From assembly GCA_964374025.1 (NCBI GenBank), contig CAYJWU010000001.1, positions 1 through 64,000 of the forward strand: a stretch of DNA of 64,000 nt, written 5' to 3'. A model generated the notes under the pieces. That model searched no databases and was not told the DNA's origin. It saw only the letters and a program-made list of their open reading frames with translations. The position numbers were made by a program, and so were the translations under genes. The DNA is from JBASTI01 sp964374025. Its GTDB lineage: Bacteria; Patescibacteriota; Minisyncoccia; Spechtbacterales; HO2-43-30. Positions 23,692 to 32,786 of the stretch are shown here, piece by piece; positions within the stretch are counted from its first letter, which is position 1, and each line of letters opens with the position of its first letter.

Positions 23692-25049
23692 TGCAAATGT
23701 GGGCGCTAAAAAAAATAATTCTCTTTACGGGAGATGCCCTGCTCCTTCTTTTGTCTTTGCCGTTGATGCTTATAGTTCGATTTGGCGGAGACCCCAGTGA
23801 GGAGGTAATACTTCAACACCTCTACCCATTTCTCTTTATATATCTTTTTATTCTGCTGACATTTTATGTAATCGGCCTCTACGATATAAGATCAGTTAAA
23901 TCCACCACCTCTTTCTTCGCGAGCATCATAATTGTCCATATTGCGGGAGGGGTCTTTGGCACAATCCTTTTTTATTTACTTAACCCCGCAGTCACCCCGA
24001 AAACAAACCTTGTCATAAATTTGTTCGTCGCGGCAATATTTGTCAGTCTTTGGCGGGCCCTATTTCAAAGATTTATTACAAGTCATTTGCGAATCAATGT
24101 AGCTATCGCGGGAATAAATGAACACGCGAGGGAACTTGCGACCATCATGAATATGCGCCCCTATATGGGCTATAATCTTGCGGCTCTCATAAGCACCGAG
24201 CCGATACTCGGAGACGGTATATTCGGCGAAACCAAAATATACTTTACGGACAAAGATCTCGTAGAAAATTTGCGGACAGCAAAAATAGACACGGTGATTA
24301 CAGCAGAAAATCCTCATTTAAACCCGGCGATCGCCCGCGCCTTTTATGAATGCATACCCCATAAAATAAGATTTCTTGACCTTGCCCAAAGCTACGAATT
24401 GCTTACCGGGCGCATTCCCATATCATACATAAATCAGACGTGGTTTCTTGAAAACATAAATGAGCAGCAAAAAAAACTATACGACAGCGCAAAAAGGATC
24501 CTAGATATCATCTCCGCGTCGGTAGTGCTCGCGGCACTTTTGCCCGCGTGGCCATTAATCGCATTTTTGATTAAATGGGAAAGCGCGGGCCCCGTGTTTT
24601 ATTTTCAAGAACGTGTCGGGGGAAACAAAAAGCTATTCCGGCTTATTAAATTTCGCTCAATGATAAAAGAGGCGGAACGCGGCAATCCGGTATGGGCCCA
24701 AAAAGTAGACCCGAGAGTAACAAAAATTGGCGCGTTTCTTAGAAGGACCCACCTGGATGAGCTTCCCCAAATGATAAATATAATAAAAGGAGATATAGGC
24801 CTTGTGGGCCCAAGGCCCGAGCGCATAGAGTTTGTGCGAGAACTTGAAAAACAAATCCCCCACTATAACATCCGCCACATTATAAAACCCGGATTTACCG
24901 GCTGGGCACAGATTAACTTTAGATATGCCCGCACGCCAATGGATACCTACGAGAAATTTCAGTACGATTTATATTACCTAAAAAACAGATCTCTAATCCT
25001 TGATATATCAATACTGCTTAAAACCCTGAACTTATTCTTCAGAAAGTAG
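23688..25049 (+). CDS. Polyprenyl-phosphate sugar-1-phosphate transferase (WbaP/WcaJ type), 453 aa
   Basis: Initiating enzyme for lipid-linked glycans, moving a sugar-1-phosphate from an NDP-sugar onto undecaprenyl phosphate. Four N-terminal membrane helices (to about 125), a CoA-binding-like middle domain and a C-terminal bacterial sugar transferase domain are present. Catalytic-domain signatures: KRILDIISASVVLAAL (membrane re-entrant helix), FYFQERVGGN, LIKFRSM, RRTHLDELPQ, LVGPRPE and KPGFTGWAQ. The start is ATG 23688, overlapping the upstream stop; an ORF open from 23562 lies inside that gene. The tail overlaps the convergent ABC gene by 11 bp. Confidence 0.93.
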   Translation: MMQMWALKKIILFTGDALLLLLSLPLMLIVRFGGDPSEEVILQHLYPFLFIYLFILLTFYVIGLYDIRSVKSTTSFFASIIIVHIAGGVFGTILFYLLNPAVTPKTNLVINLFVAAIFVSLWRALFQRFITSHLRINVAIAGINEHARELATIMNMRPYMGYNLAALISTEPILGDGIFGETKIYFTDKDLVENLRTAKIDTVITAENPHLNPAIARAFYECIPHKIRFLDLAQSYELLTGRIPISYINQTWFLENINEQQKKLYDSAKRILDIISASVVLAALLPAWPLIAFLIKWESAGPVFYFQERVGGNKKLFRLIKFRSMIKEAERGNPVWAQKVDPRVTKIGAFLRRTHLDELPQMINIIKGDIGLVGPRPERIEFVRELEKQIPHYNIRHIIKPGFTGWAQINFRYARTPMDTYEKFQYDLYYLKNRSLILDISILLKTLNLFFRK

Positions 25050-26847
25050 CACGAATGTTGGGAGAAATCCATTGTTCGTCTGCTATATGGTATAATTTAT
25101 AGAATCTCGAACTCTTATCTTCCAATAAACTTCTTGGGGAGCCATCCTCTACTATTTTTCCATTTTCCAAAAATACAACCCTATCGCAATTGAGCAGTGT
25201 GGACAATCTATGGGCAATAATAAATATTGTAACCTTTCCCCTTAATTCATTTATTGCCTTTTTTATCATGAGTTCCGACTTATTATCCAGCGCGCTTGTT
25301 GCCTCATCCAGTATTAGGATTTTAGAATTTCTCGCAAGGTACCTTGCCAATACTATCCTCTGTTTTTCTCCTCCGGACAATAAAACCCCTCTTTCACCAA
25401 CTTGCGTTTTGAATTTATTTGGCTGCGCCTCTATGAAATCGTATATGTAAGCCCTTTGCGCCGCCGACTGCGTGTCGCGATCCGAAATATTATCATCATA
25501 AAATCGTATATTATTCTCTACGCTGTCATTTATTACAAATATATCCTGCGAGACGTATCCAATATTTTTTCGCCACTCTTTTATATCTATTTCTGATATA
25601 TCAACGCCATCAGCTAAAATCTTTCCGCCCTGCGGCTCAAGAAGCCGTAACAATAAATCTACCAAGGTTGTTTTTCCGGCGCCAGATTCTCCAATTATGC
25701 CAACCATCTCACCCATTTTTACTTTGAGGAAAAAATCGCATAAGGTTTTTTGCTTACCTTCTCCGTATCCGAAAGTAATATTGTTAAATTCCAGGTAATT
25801 ATTGAAGCTGAAGGGCTTCGTACCTTTATGCATTTCTCTATTTACAGTAATAGTATCCCTAAAACTCATTATCCTTTGGAGATACGGCAGGCTCTCGTTT
25901 ATTCTATACAGCGTTGCCTGCGCATTCTGAATATGCCGAAAAGTCTTATGGACAAGGTATATCGTAGCGGCAAAAGTGCCGATCTCAAAATTATTAGTAA
26001 CATATGAGAAAGCAAATATCACACTTATAAAAATAATACTGACTGGCTCTATTAGCACCGAGGAGGCCGCCCTAAGTAAAAGAACTCTTATCCGCACGAG
26101 CTTTAGCAGATCAAAGAATTCGTTTGCCTTGCTATGAATGGAATCTTCGACCAGACTCGCGCGGATGGTTTTTAGCCCGATAATGCTTTCGCTAACGTGA
26201 TGCGACATATCGCTATACGCGCTAGCGGCTATGCGGGACAGCTCTCTAATCTTATAAAACACCGGCCTGATGAAAAAAAATATAACAACCCCCATAGCTA
26301 AAGAAAGCGAAGTTACAACGGGAGATATATTAAAAGCAACAAGCACGTAAACGAGTAGACTCGCTGTAGTTACTATAACTTCTCCGAAGCACAAAAAAAT
26401 TCCCCTGGCTTCCTCGGCATCCCTTATCAGAATAGTTTCCAGGTACCCGATTTTTTGCCCTATGAGAAAAGTCCATTTGGACTTTAGGGTTTCCAAGAAC
26501 AAAACGCTTCTTATATTTCGCTCGTAATCCGCGGAGATCCTAACCGAGATATATTGTGAGATAATAAATACAATCCCCTTAAGAATAAATAATATAACTA
26601 CAAGAGGTAGCAGAGTCCTCAGGGAGAATTCCAAACCAAACCATCCCAAAAATTGTCCGATCGCTTTGGATATCAAGTCTCCCGCCTCTCCGGCTTGGGT
26701 TAGACTATGAAACAGAGGAATTAGAGCGGTCGCGCCAATACCCTCTAAGGATGCGCCAAAAAATCCAAGAAGCGCCAAAAAAATAATTTGCGGCCAGTAT
26801 CTTCCGTAGGCTCTTTTAAATAATTTTAAAGTAAGTAAATAGTACAC
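25039..26847 (-). CDS. ABC exporter (MsbA/PglK type), 602 aa
   Basis: Fused half-transporter: six membrane segments in the first 320 residues and a C-terminal ATPase with Walker A GESGAGKTT (386-394), Q-loop GYVSQDIF, signature LLSGGEKQR (489-497), Walker B ILILDEATSALD and switch AHRLS (H546). A homodimer of this type flips lipids or lipid-linked oligosaccharides (MsbA, PglK). It is the last gene of the nonulosonic-acid operon, so it is the best candidate to export the finished lipid-linked glycan; no Wzx flippase is seen in the window. Confidence 0.93.
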   Translation of the reverse strand: MYYLLTLKLFKRAYGRYWPQIIFLALLGFFGASLEGIGATALIPLFHSLTQAGEAGDLISKAIGQFLGWFGLEFSLRTLLPLVVILFILKGIVFIISQYISVRISADYERNIRSVLFLETLKSKWTFLIGQKIGYLETILIRDAEEARGIFLCFGEVIVTTASLLVYVLVAFNISPVVTSLSLAMGVVIFFFIRPVFYKIRELSRIAASAYSDMSHHVSESIIGLKTIRASLVEDSIHSKANEFFDLLKLVRIRVLLLRAASSVLIEPVSIIFISVIFAFSYVTNNFEIGTFAATIYLVHKTFRHIQNAQATLYRINESLPYLQRIMSFRDTITVNREMHKGTKPFSFNNYLEFNNITFGYGEGKQKTLCDFFLKVKMGEMVGIIGESGAGKTTLVDLLLRLLEPQGGKILADGVDISEIDIKEWRKNIGYVSQDIFVINDSVENNIRFYDDNISDRDTQSAAQRAYIYDFIEAQPNKFKTQVGERGVLLSGGEKQRIVLARYLARNSKILILDEATSALDNKSELMIKKAINELRGKVTIFIIAHRLSTLLNCDRVVFLENGKIVEDGSPRSLLEDKSSRFYKLYHIADEQWISPNIRATF

Positions 26848-26875
26848 GAAAAAAGGTTTAGTTGAAAGTTGCGCA

Positions 26876-28321
26876 TTAGCAAAGATCTCTTCGAATCTTT
26901 TGGGCTATATAATCCGCGATCTTTGCGTGATTTCCTTCCCTGTCTTCAACGTGGTCTGATATAACTCCGCTCACAGAACTCATATACATACCCTCACTAC
27001 AGGTAGATATTACATTATATATAAACCAAAGCCACTCCTCTTTGTTTTCGTCGTATATCCCCGAACCATTTTGAATAGCTTTAAATATAGCTGCGGGAAC
27101 ATCGCAGGGATCATTTGCCTTATAGATGAGATTGCTGTAACTAAAATAAATTTTAGAATCCAACATCACAACCGGCTTACGTTTAAGATACGCTTCCCAT
27201 CCAGAACTGCCGTTTAGAACAACCACAGCTTCAGAATTATCTATTAACAACTGTCTGTCTGTTAAGGGATGGATCAATCTAACATTTCTGATTTTTTTTA
27301 TTTTTTGGAGCCTCTTTAGCGATAGTTCGCCCGGTGTGGCAGGGTGCTCCTTTACATATAGTTTCATTCCAACCGGTAAATTTTCAGCAATTTCTTTAAT
27401 CAAAGAGTCCTGGTTATCCGTCCAATAATGAAAGCTTGCTAAATTGAATGCTTCTCTTTCATAAAATATTGGAAAATACACATAAGGTTCTTTTAGGGGT
27501 TTATCGTACGAAAACATATTATACGTAACGTATTTGTACCACGATTGCCTAACCAATCTCTTATTGGCATACTTAGTTACAGCGGCATCAATGGGGTCAT
27601 TCTGAAACCGTGCTTTAACCGCGGAATGAAAGTAGTAAAAAAAATCCCGAAAACGTTTGATAAAAGACTCGCCCATAAAAATATTAAATCTTTCTCGGGC
27701 ATCTTTGTTGCTTGAAAAATAATCGGTAATATAATCCGAAGCAATCCTGCGCTGCTCATTTGTCAGCGGTTTATACCCTTCTTTTATAGAATTCATAAGT
27801 TCGCTCCAACAATAGTCCTTGCCCATATCGCATAAAACTATGTATCTTTCTCCGGGACCTGGCATTAACATCCCGACTCGCGGTTTTCCGCGCGAAACTG
27901 CCACATTATAAGCGGCCCTTGAAGAAAAAAATGCCGCATCAACCAAAAGCAAATAATCAATATTATGATCTCCGAAAAACTTTTCCCAATATTCGTACGC
28001 AAGCGCGATTACATGCTGCTTTTCCACTTGGTCTTTGGAGGAAACGCGATCCAAATAAATATCGGACTTATACACGGAATTTATAGGATATGGGCCATGC
28101 CCCAAATCAAATTTAAGTAAATCACTTTGAGAAAGTGCGATCTCTTGATCCCATATATTGGAAATAAAATATACCTCAAATCCATCACGTCTGCACTCCT
28201 GGAACAAATCTTTGGTCCTTGCCACAAATAAAAATTCGATACCCTTATCCTTGAGTATCCTCGCCACATGTCGTAAAAGTATATAATCCTTACCTTCTGG
28301 TATATAACAAACTCGAATCAT
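26876..28321 (-). CDS. Capsule polysaccharide synthesis (KpsC/KpsS-like) GT-B protein, 481 aa
   Basis: Belongs to the broad capsule_synth group of GT-B enzymes by two C-terminal signatures: LYVKEHPATPGE (about 328-339) and VVVLNGSSGWEAYLKRKPVV (about 375-394), the nucleotide-sugar site. Such proteins often use CMP-linked keto-acid sugars such as Kdo, which fits the CMP-sugar genes in this operon. The N-terminal half has no closer match that I can name. It lies 28 bp upstream of the ABC gene and 4 bp downstream of a methyltransferase gene. Confidence 0.75.
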   Translation of the reverse strand: MIRVCYIPEGKDYILLRHVARILKDKGIEFLFVARTKDLFQECRRDGFEVYFISNIWDQEIALSQSDLLKFDLGHGPYPINSVYKSDIYLDRVSSKDQVEKQHVIALAYEYWEKFFGDHNIDYLLLVDAAFFSSRAAYNVAVSRGKPRVGMLMPGPGERYIVLCDMGKDYCWSELMNSIKEGYKPLTNEQRRIASDYITDYFSSNKDARERFNIFMGESFIKRFRDFFYYFHSAVKARFQNDPIDAAVTKYANKRLVRQSWYKYVTYNMFSYDKPLKEPYVYFPIFYEREAFNLASFHYWTDNQDSLIKEIAENLPVGMKLYVKEHPATPGELSLKRLQKIKKIRNVRLIHPLTDRQLLIDNSEAVVVLNGSSGWEAYLKRKPVVMLDSKIYFSYSNLIYKANDPCDVPAAIFKAIQNGSGIYDENKEEWLWFIYNVISTCSEGMYMSSVSGVISDHVEDREGNHAKIADYIAQKIRRDLC

Positions 28322-28325
28322 AATG

Positions 28326-29321
28326 TTAGTTCCTTTTTTTACCGATTAAAAGCATGTTGGATGATAACATATTTTTTGAAAGAAAATTTTGAAATTTCTC
28401 GCCAAGTTCCCCCCATCTGTCTATGAGAATCTGCTTTAAGAATGGCTGATTGGATATATCAAAATTTCCGGCAAGCACATCTTTCCTTACCAATTCAGCA
28501 TCCAATTGCCCGGGCGTAGAACTGTGCATAACATCGAACCCGCATATTCCCAGCAAAAGGGCTAAAGACTCGGGATGAAAATAATTTAGATGTTCAACGT
28601 CAACAGTATCAGACACTTCTTTCGTAACTTTGAGGTTGAATCCTTCTATATTGGGGCATGTTGTTATGACAATACCGCCCCTAGACAATACGGCCCTGCA
28701 GCCAAGCAAAAACTCTTTTGGAGAAAATAAATGCTCGATAACTTCAAAATTTGTTATCACGTCTATCTTCCCGCGGAACTTCGTATCTTCTATGCGCCTC
28801 TCCACAGTTTCAATTCCCTTCTTGCGGCACGTATCGGCTAAATCGGTATTTGGCTCTACTGCAATAACTCGTTTAAACAAGTTCAGTTTCTTGATTTCTT
28901 CGCAGAAAGTTCCAAAACCCGCTCCGACATCAACAATTGTTCCTAAATTTACTTTATATTTCATGCAAAGATCCCTTACTAATTCGGCCCTTGGTTTGAA
29001 AATTTTTTCACGCCGGGCGTTTTCTGATGCCGGAAAAATATATTTATTCCAATAAACGTAATTGCGTGAATAGCGGGAATACTCATCTATTACTTCCCTC
29101 GTCGGGCGGGGACAAACAAAAACCGTATCGCATTTCTTGCAGCGGACAAAGGTTAATCCGTATTTACGCCATTCTTTTTTATATTCCTTGGAATCGCATG
29201 CGGGACAACAAACCGCTACAAACTTATCCCTACGCTTTAACAAATCCCTGACATCGAGGATGAAAAGGCGCTTTTGCTCGGCCATTAACTCATCTGGCCG
29301 AATATCATTTTCTTTAAGCAT
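28326..29321 (-). CDS. Zinc-ribbon class I methyltransferase, 331 aa
   Basis: An N-terminal zinc ribbon (CCPAC about 38-42, CKKCDTVFVCPRP about 61-73) precedes a SAM domain (IVDVGAGFGTFCEEIKKL, IAVEPN, FEVIEHLFSP). This architecture is common among C- and O-methyltransferases of deoxysugar and nonulosonic acid clusters. The C-terminal extension (from about 255) is helical. It follows another methyltransferase gene by 3 bp in the same operon, so the final sugar may carry two methyl marks. Confidence 0.88.
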   Translation of the reverse strand: MLKENDIRPDELMAEQKRLFILDVRDLLKRRDKFVAVCCPACDSKEYKKEWRKYGLTFVRCKKCDTVFVCPRPTREVIDEYSRYSRNYVYWNKYIFPASENARREKIFKPRAELVRDLCMKYKVNLGTIVDVGAGFGTFCEEIKKLNLFKRVIAVEPNTDLADTCRKKGIETVERRIEDTKFRGKIDVITNFEVIEHLFSPKEFLLGCRAVLSRGGIVITTCPNIEGFNLKVTKEVSDTVDVEHLNYFHPESLALLLGICGFDVMHSSTPGQLDAELVRKDVLAGNFDISNQPFLKQILIDRWGELGEKFQNFLSKNMLSSNMLLIGKKRN

Positions 29322-29324
29322 AAG

Positions 29325-30131
29325 CTATATTTTAATGGATCGAGAGCCAAAAGCACTGCACATAAACAAAAGTTTCCATTTATCCTCCGCAGAGAAATTC
29401 AACGTATTGGGATAGTCTTTTACCTTCGGAAGGAGACTGGGCGCGCGTTTGTGAAGGTTATAAAATTCCTGCTGCACCTCCAAAAATCCATAATTCTTAA
29501 GTTCATACTTGTAATTGAGGGGGTTTGCGCGAACATTAAACGTGACGATCTCAGGACCCGCTCCCCCCGTAAGTAATTTCACAATAGAATCTCTGTCGCC
29601 CTCATAAAAATATTTAGCAAAAAATTCTACGGTATAACTATTTAAAGAATAGATATCAAAAAGTTCGTTTGAGTGAGTCACAATAAGCGCCCCGCCTTTT
29701 TTGAGCATCCTTTGAGCTTGGCGATAAAACATATCACTCTCTTCGTCGTTAAGATATGCCAAGACATTAAACGAAGTTATGACATCAAAGCTCTCTGATT
29801 GAAATTTCGCCATGTCATATACGCTGCCCACTTCGGCTCTTTTCCCATTATGGCCATTTTTCTTCAAAGACTTTTTCGCGAGTTTTATCATCTTTTCCGA
29901 AATATCTATACCTATACAATCCGCCTTTCTCCCAAGGAACTCAATTACTGTAGCTCCGTCTCCGCAGCCGAAATCAAAACATTTTTTTCCCACAAAATCG
30001 ATATCTTGGTACAATTTCCGTATCATAGAAAATCTATGAAGATGATACGCATTGTTCATTTCTTCCGCGTATTTCTTCGCGCTTATGTCCCAATGTTTTT
30101 TTGAATCAATGTCTCGTGAATATATTTTCAT
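29325..30131 (-). CDS. SAM-dependent methyltransferase, 268 aa
   Basis: Class I fold with KCFDFGCGDGATVIEFL (about 46-62), IGIDISEKMI, and FDVITSFNVLAYLNDEES. The C-terminal part is specific to the protein. The start is set at ATG 30131, giving a 4-nt ATGA overlap with the amidotransferase stop; a version ten codons longer begins inside that gene. By position it probably methylates the amidated sugar or another glycan intermediate. Confidence 0.88.
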   Translation of the reverse strand: MKIYSRDIDSKKHWDISAKKYAEEMNNAYHLHRFSMIRKLYQDIDFVGKKCFDFGCGDGATVIEFLGRKADCIGIDISEKMIKLAKKSLKKNGHNGKRAEVGSVYDMAKFQSESFDVITSFNVLAYLNDEESDMFYRQAQRMLKKGGALIVTHSNELFDIYSLNSYTVEFFAKYFYEGDRDSIVKLLTGGAGPEIVTFNVRANPLNYKYELKNYGFLEVQQEFYNLHKRAPSLLPKVKDYPNTLNFSAEDKWKLLFMCSAFGSRSIKI

Positions 30132-31285
30132 ATAGTATCCCATATATAATCTTTTACCCACTCGCCTCGCTCATTTTTCCACCATACCCTGGGGTTACGA
30201 AATGTATCGGCAATCTTATCGAATTCCTCCTCCGTCATACCCGTCATATTCAAAAAATATTCTAGGGATTTTCTTGCTTTGACATGATCATATTTTCTCA
30301 CTAATTCTATGCCCGTTTTACGATCCATAATGCCCAATCTTATATCTTTGGAAGTATGGTCGGTACAGCGGCCATAACCAAATTTTATGTATTTTAAATA
30401 ATCCTTTATTCCGTTTTCGTGGATATCATCCACGTTTGATGTTGTTCTATATGTCCTTTCAAATGGCTCGGGGTTGGGCTTAAAGCCGTATTTCAAACTT
30501 ATTTCCCGAGTATGCTTATTCGCATCCCAATACACATATACTCCCATAAAGACGCCACGAACTCCCACTCGCGCAATTTCTTCATCCGAGGGAAATTTCG
30601 CCCACAGCAAATCTTCCTCCGACAAACCCTCTTCGCCAACAAAGTCATACCAGTCATATCCGCGCAAGGAATCTTCTTTGCGCTCCCGTACCGTAAACTC
30701 TGGTCTATCATCAAGGCTGTATTTGCCCGCAAGGTCGAGAAATCCATGCTCTCCGTAAATAACAAGCGGGATATTGAATTTTACCGCGATCTGAAACGGA
30801 GTTGTCCATACCCCGCAATGAAAATGCCAGCTCATATCACCGGTTTTTATAAAACCGGCGCGATTCATTTTTTTAATAACTCCAAGGCTCGGCGTAAATA
30901 TGTAATGATCGACGCCAAATACCCTGCTGATATTGCGCAGATTCTCCTCGCCCGTGGGGGTGTAATTGTGAGTATAGTACGTAACAAGAAGCGGATTCAA
31001 TCCCAATTTCTTCTTTATATACCAAACTTGAAAGTGGCTATCCTTCCCTCCGCTAACTGGAATAATGCAATCATAGTTACTTTTTGTCTTATCCCGATAA
31101 GAATACAACAAATCGGCAAATTCTTTTTCCCTCACATTCCAATCAATCTTCATCTTCTCGTCATTCACAACGCAACCACTGCAAACTCCCTCTTCATTGA
31201 GAGTCAAATTTACCGCAATCGCAGGATACGTGCACCGCGCACAATATCTCATACGCGGAGGACGATTTGTGGGATCATGTTGCAT
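30128..31285 (-). CDS. N-acetyl sugar amidotransferase (WbpG/PseA/WbuX type), 385 aa
   Basis: PP-loop enzyme that converts an N-acetyl group on a sugar into an acetamidino group, using ammonia delivered by HisH/HisF-like partners. Zinc ligands C15, C18, C35, C38 (CARCTYP, CSGC), ATP loop PVSGGKDSHFQ (76-86) and the family blocks FIKTGDMSWHFHCG and FGYGRCTDH are present. The HisF- and HisH-like genes lie directly upstream in the same operon, as in Pseudomonas aeruginosa wbpG-hisH2-hisF2. Length is normal. Confidence 0.93.
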   Translation of the reverse strand: MQHDPTNRPPRMRYCARCTYPAIAVNLTLNEEGVCSGCVVNDEKMKIDWNVREKEFADLLYSYRDKTKSNYDCIIPVSGGKDSHFQVWYIKKKLGLNPLLVTYYTHNYTPTGEENLRNISRVFGVDHYIFTPSLGVIKKMNRAGFIKTGDMSWHFHCGVWTTPFQIAVKFNIPLVIYGEHGFLDLAGKYSLDDRPEFTVRERKEDSLRGYDWYDFVGEEGLSEEDLLWAKFPSDEEIARVGVRGVFMGVYVYWDANKHTREISLKYGFKPNPEPFERTYRTTSNVDDIHENGIKDYLKYIKFGYGRCTDHTSKDIRLGIMDRKTGIELVRKYDHVKARKSLEYFLNMTGMTEEEFDKIADTFRNPRVWWKNERGEWVKDYIWDTI

Positions 31286-31299
31286 GGGGTGTGAAAAAA

Positions 31300-32127
31300 T
31301 TATACTCGCATATCAATGCCGGACTCCTTCATATACTTTTTGGCATTTATGATACTCTGCTCAGTAAAATTAAAAATATTCGCTGCCGCAACTGCTGTCG
31401 CTTGCGCATCCCTAAGCCCTTCTACAAAATGTTCGAAGCGGCCAACTCCTCCAAGGGCTATAACGGGTATAGATACTGAATTTACAACCTTTCGTATGAG
31501 TACGAGGTCATATCCTTTCCCCGTACCATCTCGATCAATGGAATTAAGCAGTATTTCCCCCGCTCCCCTTTCTTCAACTTCGCGACACCAGAGAACCGGA
31601 TCGAGACCCGTTGGTTTTTTCCCAAAATCCGTATATACCTCATGCTTCTTTGTAATCGGATCATATTTTGCGTCAACCGATACAATAATACATTGGCTTC
31701 CGAATAGTTTTGCGGCGCGCGTAATAAATGACGGATCACTAATGGCTTTAGTATTAATGCTCACCTTGTCCGCCCCGTTTTTTAAACAAATACGCATATC
31801 GTCAAGCGTACGGATCTTTCCCCCTATTGTAAGAGGTACCGTGCATTTTGCTGATATACAACGGACAACATCAACAAAGCTGTCCCTGAATGTCACTGGG
31901 ATATCTTTCTTTGAAGTAGTCGAGCCGATCATACTCAAACGATCACGATAATCATGACCTCCTTCCCTGCTTATGTCAAGGTAAATAATTTCATCGGCCT
32001 TCCACGAACTGAATCTTTCGACTTGCCCAATCGGGTCCCCGAGCGACTGATGGAAACTAAACTCTCGGCTGCGCACAATAATGCCGTTTTTAAGAAGAAG
32101 AACAGCGATAAGTCGTGGCTTCAACAT
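31300..32127 (-). CDS. hisF: HisF-like glycosyl amidation-associated protein (WbuZ type), 275 aa
   Basis: TIM-barrel protein of the HisF family (MLKPRLIAVLLLKNG, PLTIGGKIRTLDDM, GADKVSINTKA, DRDGTGKGYDL, IALGGVG). True histidine-pathway HisF has CLDV and D11/D130-type catalytic residues; here the first motif is replaced (AVLLLKNG), and no other his genes are near. With the adjacent HisH-like glutaminase it should channel ammonia to the sugar amidotransferase. The start is set at ATG 32127, 5 bp after the hisH-like stop; a TTG at 32136 overlapping that stop is the alternative. Confidence 0.9.
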   Translation of the reverse strand: MLKPRLIAVLLLKNGIIVRSREFSFHQSLGDPIGQVERFSSWKADEIIYLDISREGGHDYRDRLSMIGSTTSKKDIPVTFRDSFVDVVRCISAKCTVPLTIGGKIRTLDDMRICLKNGADKVSINTKAISDPSFITRAAKLFGSQCIIVSVDAKYDPITKKHEVYTDFGKKPTGLDPVLWCREVEERGAGEILLNSIDRDGTGKGYDLVLIRKVVNSVSIPVIALGGVGRFEHFVEGLRDAQATAVAAANIFNFTEQSIINAKKYMKESGIDMRV

Positions 32128-32132
32128 AGGAT

Positions 32133-32756
32133 TCAAAGATCTAAAAAGTTTTTAAAAATTTGCAGGCCATCCATATCGCTCTTTTCTGGATGAAACTGGG
32201 TCCCCCAGATATTGCCATCCTCAACCAGTGCCACAATATCATGACCATAGCAAGATGTGCCCGCAACTACACGCCTCTCGTCTGGCACAAAATGATAACT
32301 ATGCACAAAGTAGAAAATGGGCTCACTCTCAAATCTACTTGTTATTATATGGCGATTTTCTATCGCAACGTTGTTCCATCCAATATGAGGCAATCTATGC
32401 CCCGATTCCCTTGTATCAATTTTTACGACTTTTCCTTTTATGAAATCAAGTCCTTTATGCGATCCCCCTTCAAAACCCTCCGAGGCAAAAAGCTGCATAC
32501 CCAAACAAATTCCAAGGATTTTCTTTCTCTTTTCAACAACTTCTTCGCGTAAAACCGGAATGAGATTCCGCACACGGAGCCCCAAAATACCCGCGCCGAA
32601 ACTTCCCACGCCCGGCAATACAAGATGCGTCGCCTTCCTTATCGAATCTCGACTACTTGAAATTGTTGCCGATACTCCAAGCAGCTCCAGAGAATTCTTT
32701 ACTGACGTCAGATTTCCTACGCCATAATCAATTATGCAAACCTTGTGATAATACAT
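32133..32756 (-). CDS. hisH: HisH-like class I glutamine amidotransferase (WbuY type), 207 aa
   Basis: Glutaminase with nucleophile C84 in GICLGMQLF and the His-Glu pair in TQFHPEKSD (H189, E191). The start IDYGVGNLTSVKNSLELLG is typical of HisH. It releases ammonia from glutamine for the HisF-like barrel and then the PP-loop sugar amidotransferase, both encoded next in the operon. A role in histidine synthesis is unlikely in this setting. Confidence 0.93.
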   Translation of the reverse strand: MYYHKVCIIDYGVGNLTSVKNSLELLGVSATISSSRDSIRKATHLVLPGVGSFGAGILGLRVRNLIPVLREEVVEKRKKILGICLGMQLFASEGFEGGSHKGLDFIKGKVVKIDTRESGHRLPHIGWNNVAIENRHIITSRFESEPIFYFVHSYHFVPDERRVVAGTSCYGHDIVALVEDGNIWGTQFHPEKSDMDGLQIFKNFLDL

Positions 32757-32786
32757 AGTAATATAAAAATAAACACCTAAAAAACT

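Noticed and set aside
30840..30858. ccggtttt-tat-aaaaccgg palindrome in the sugar amidotransferase gene
   Set aside because: The encoded residues (GFIKTGD) align with the family without extra length, so there is no sign of insertion.
31300..32756. Histidine biosynthesis genes hisH and hisF
   Set aside because: They sit beside a WbpG-type PP-loop sugar amidotransferase, no other his gene is present and the HisF start motif differs; a glycan amidation role fits better.
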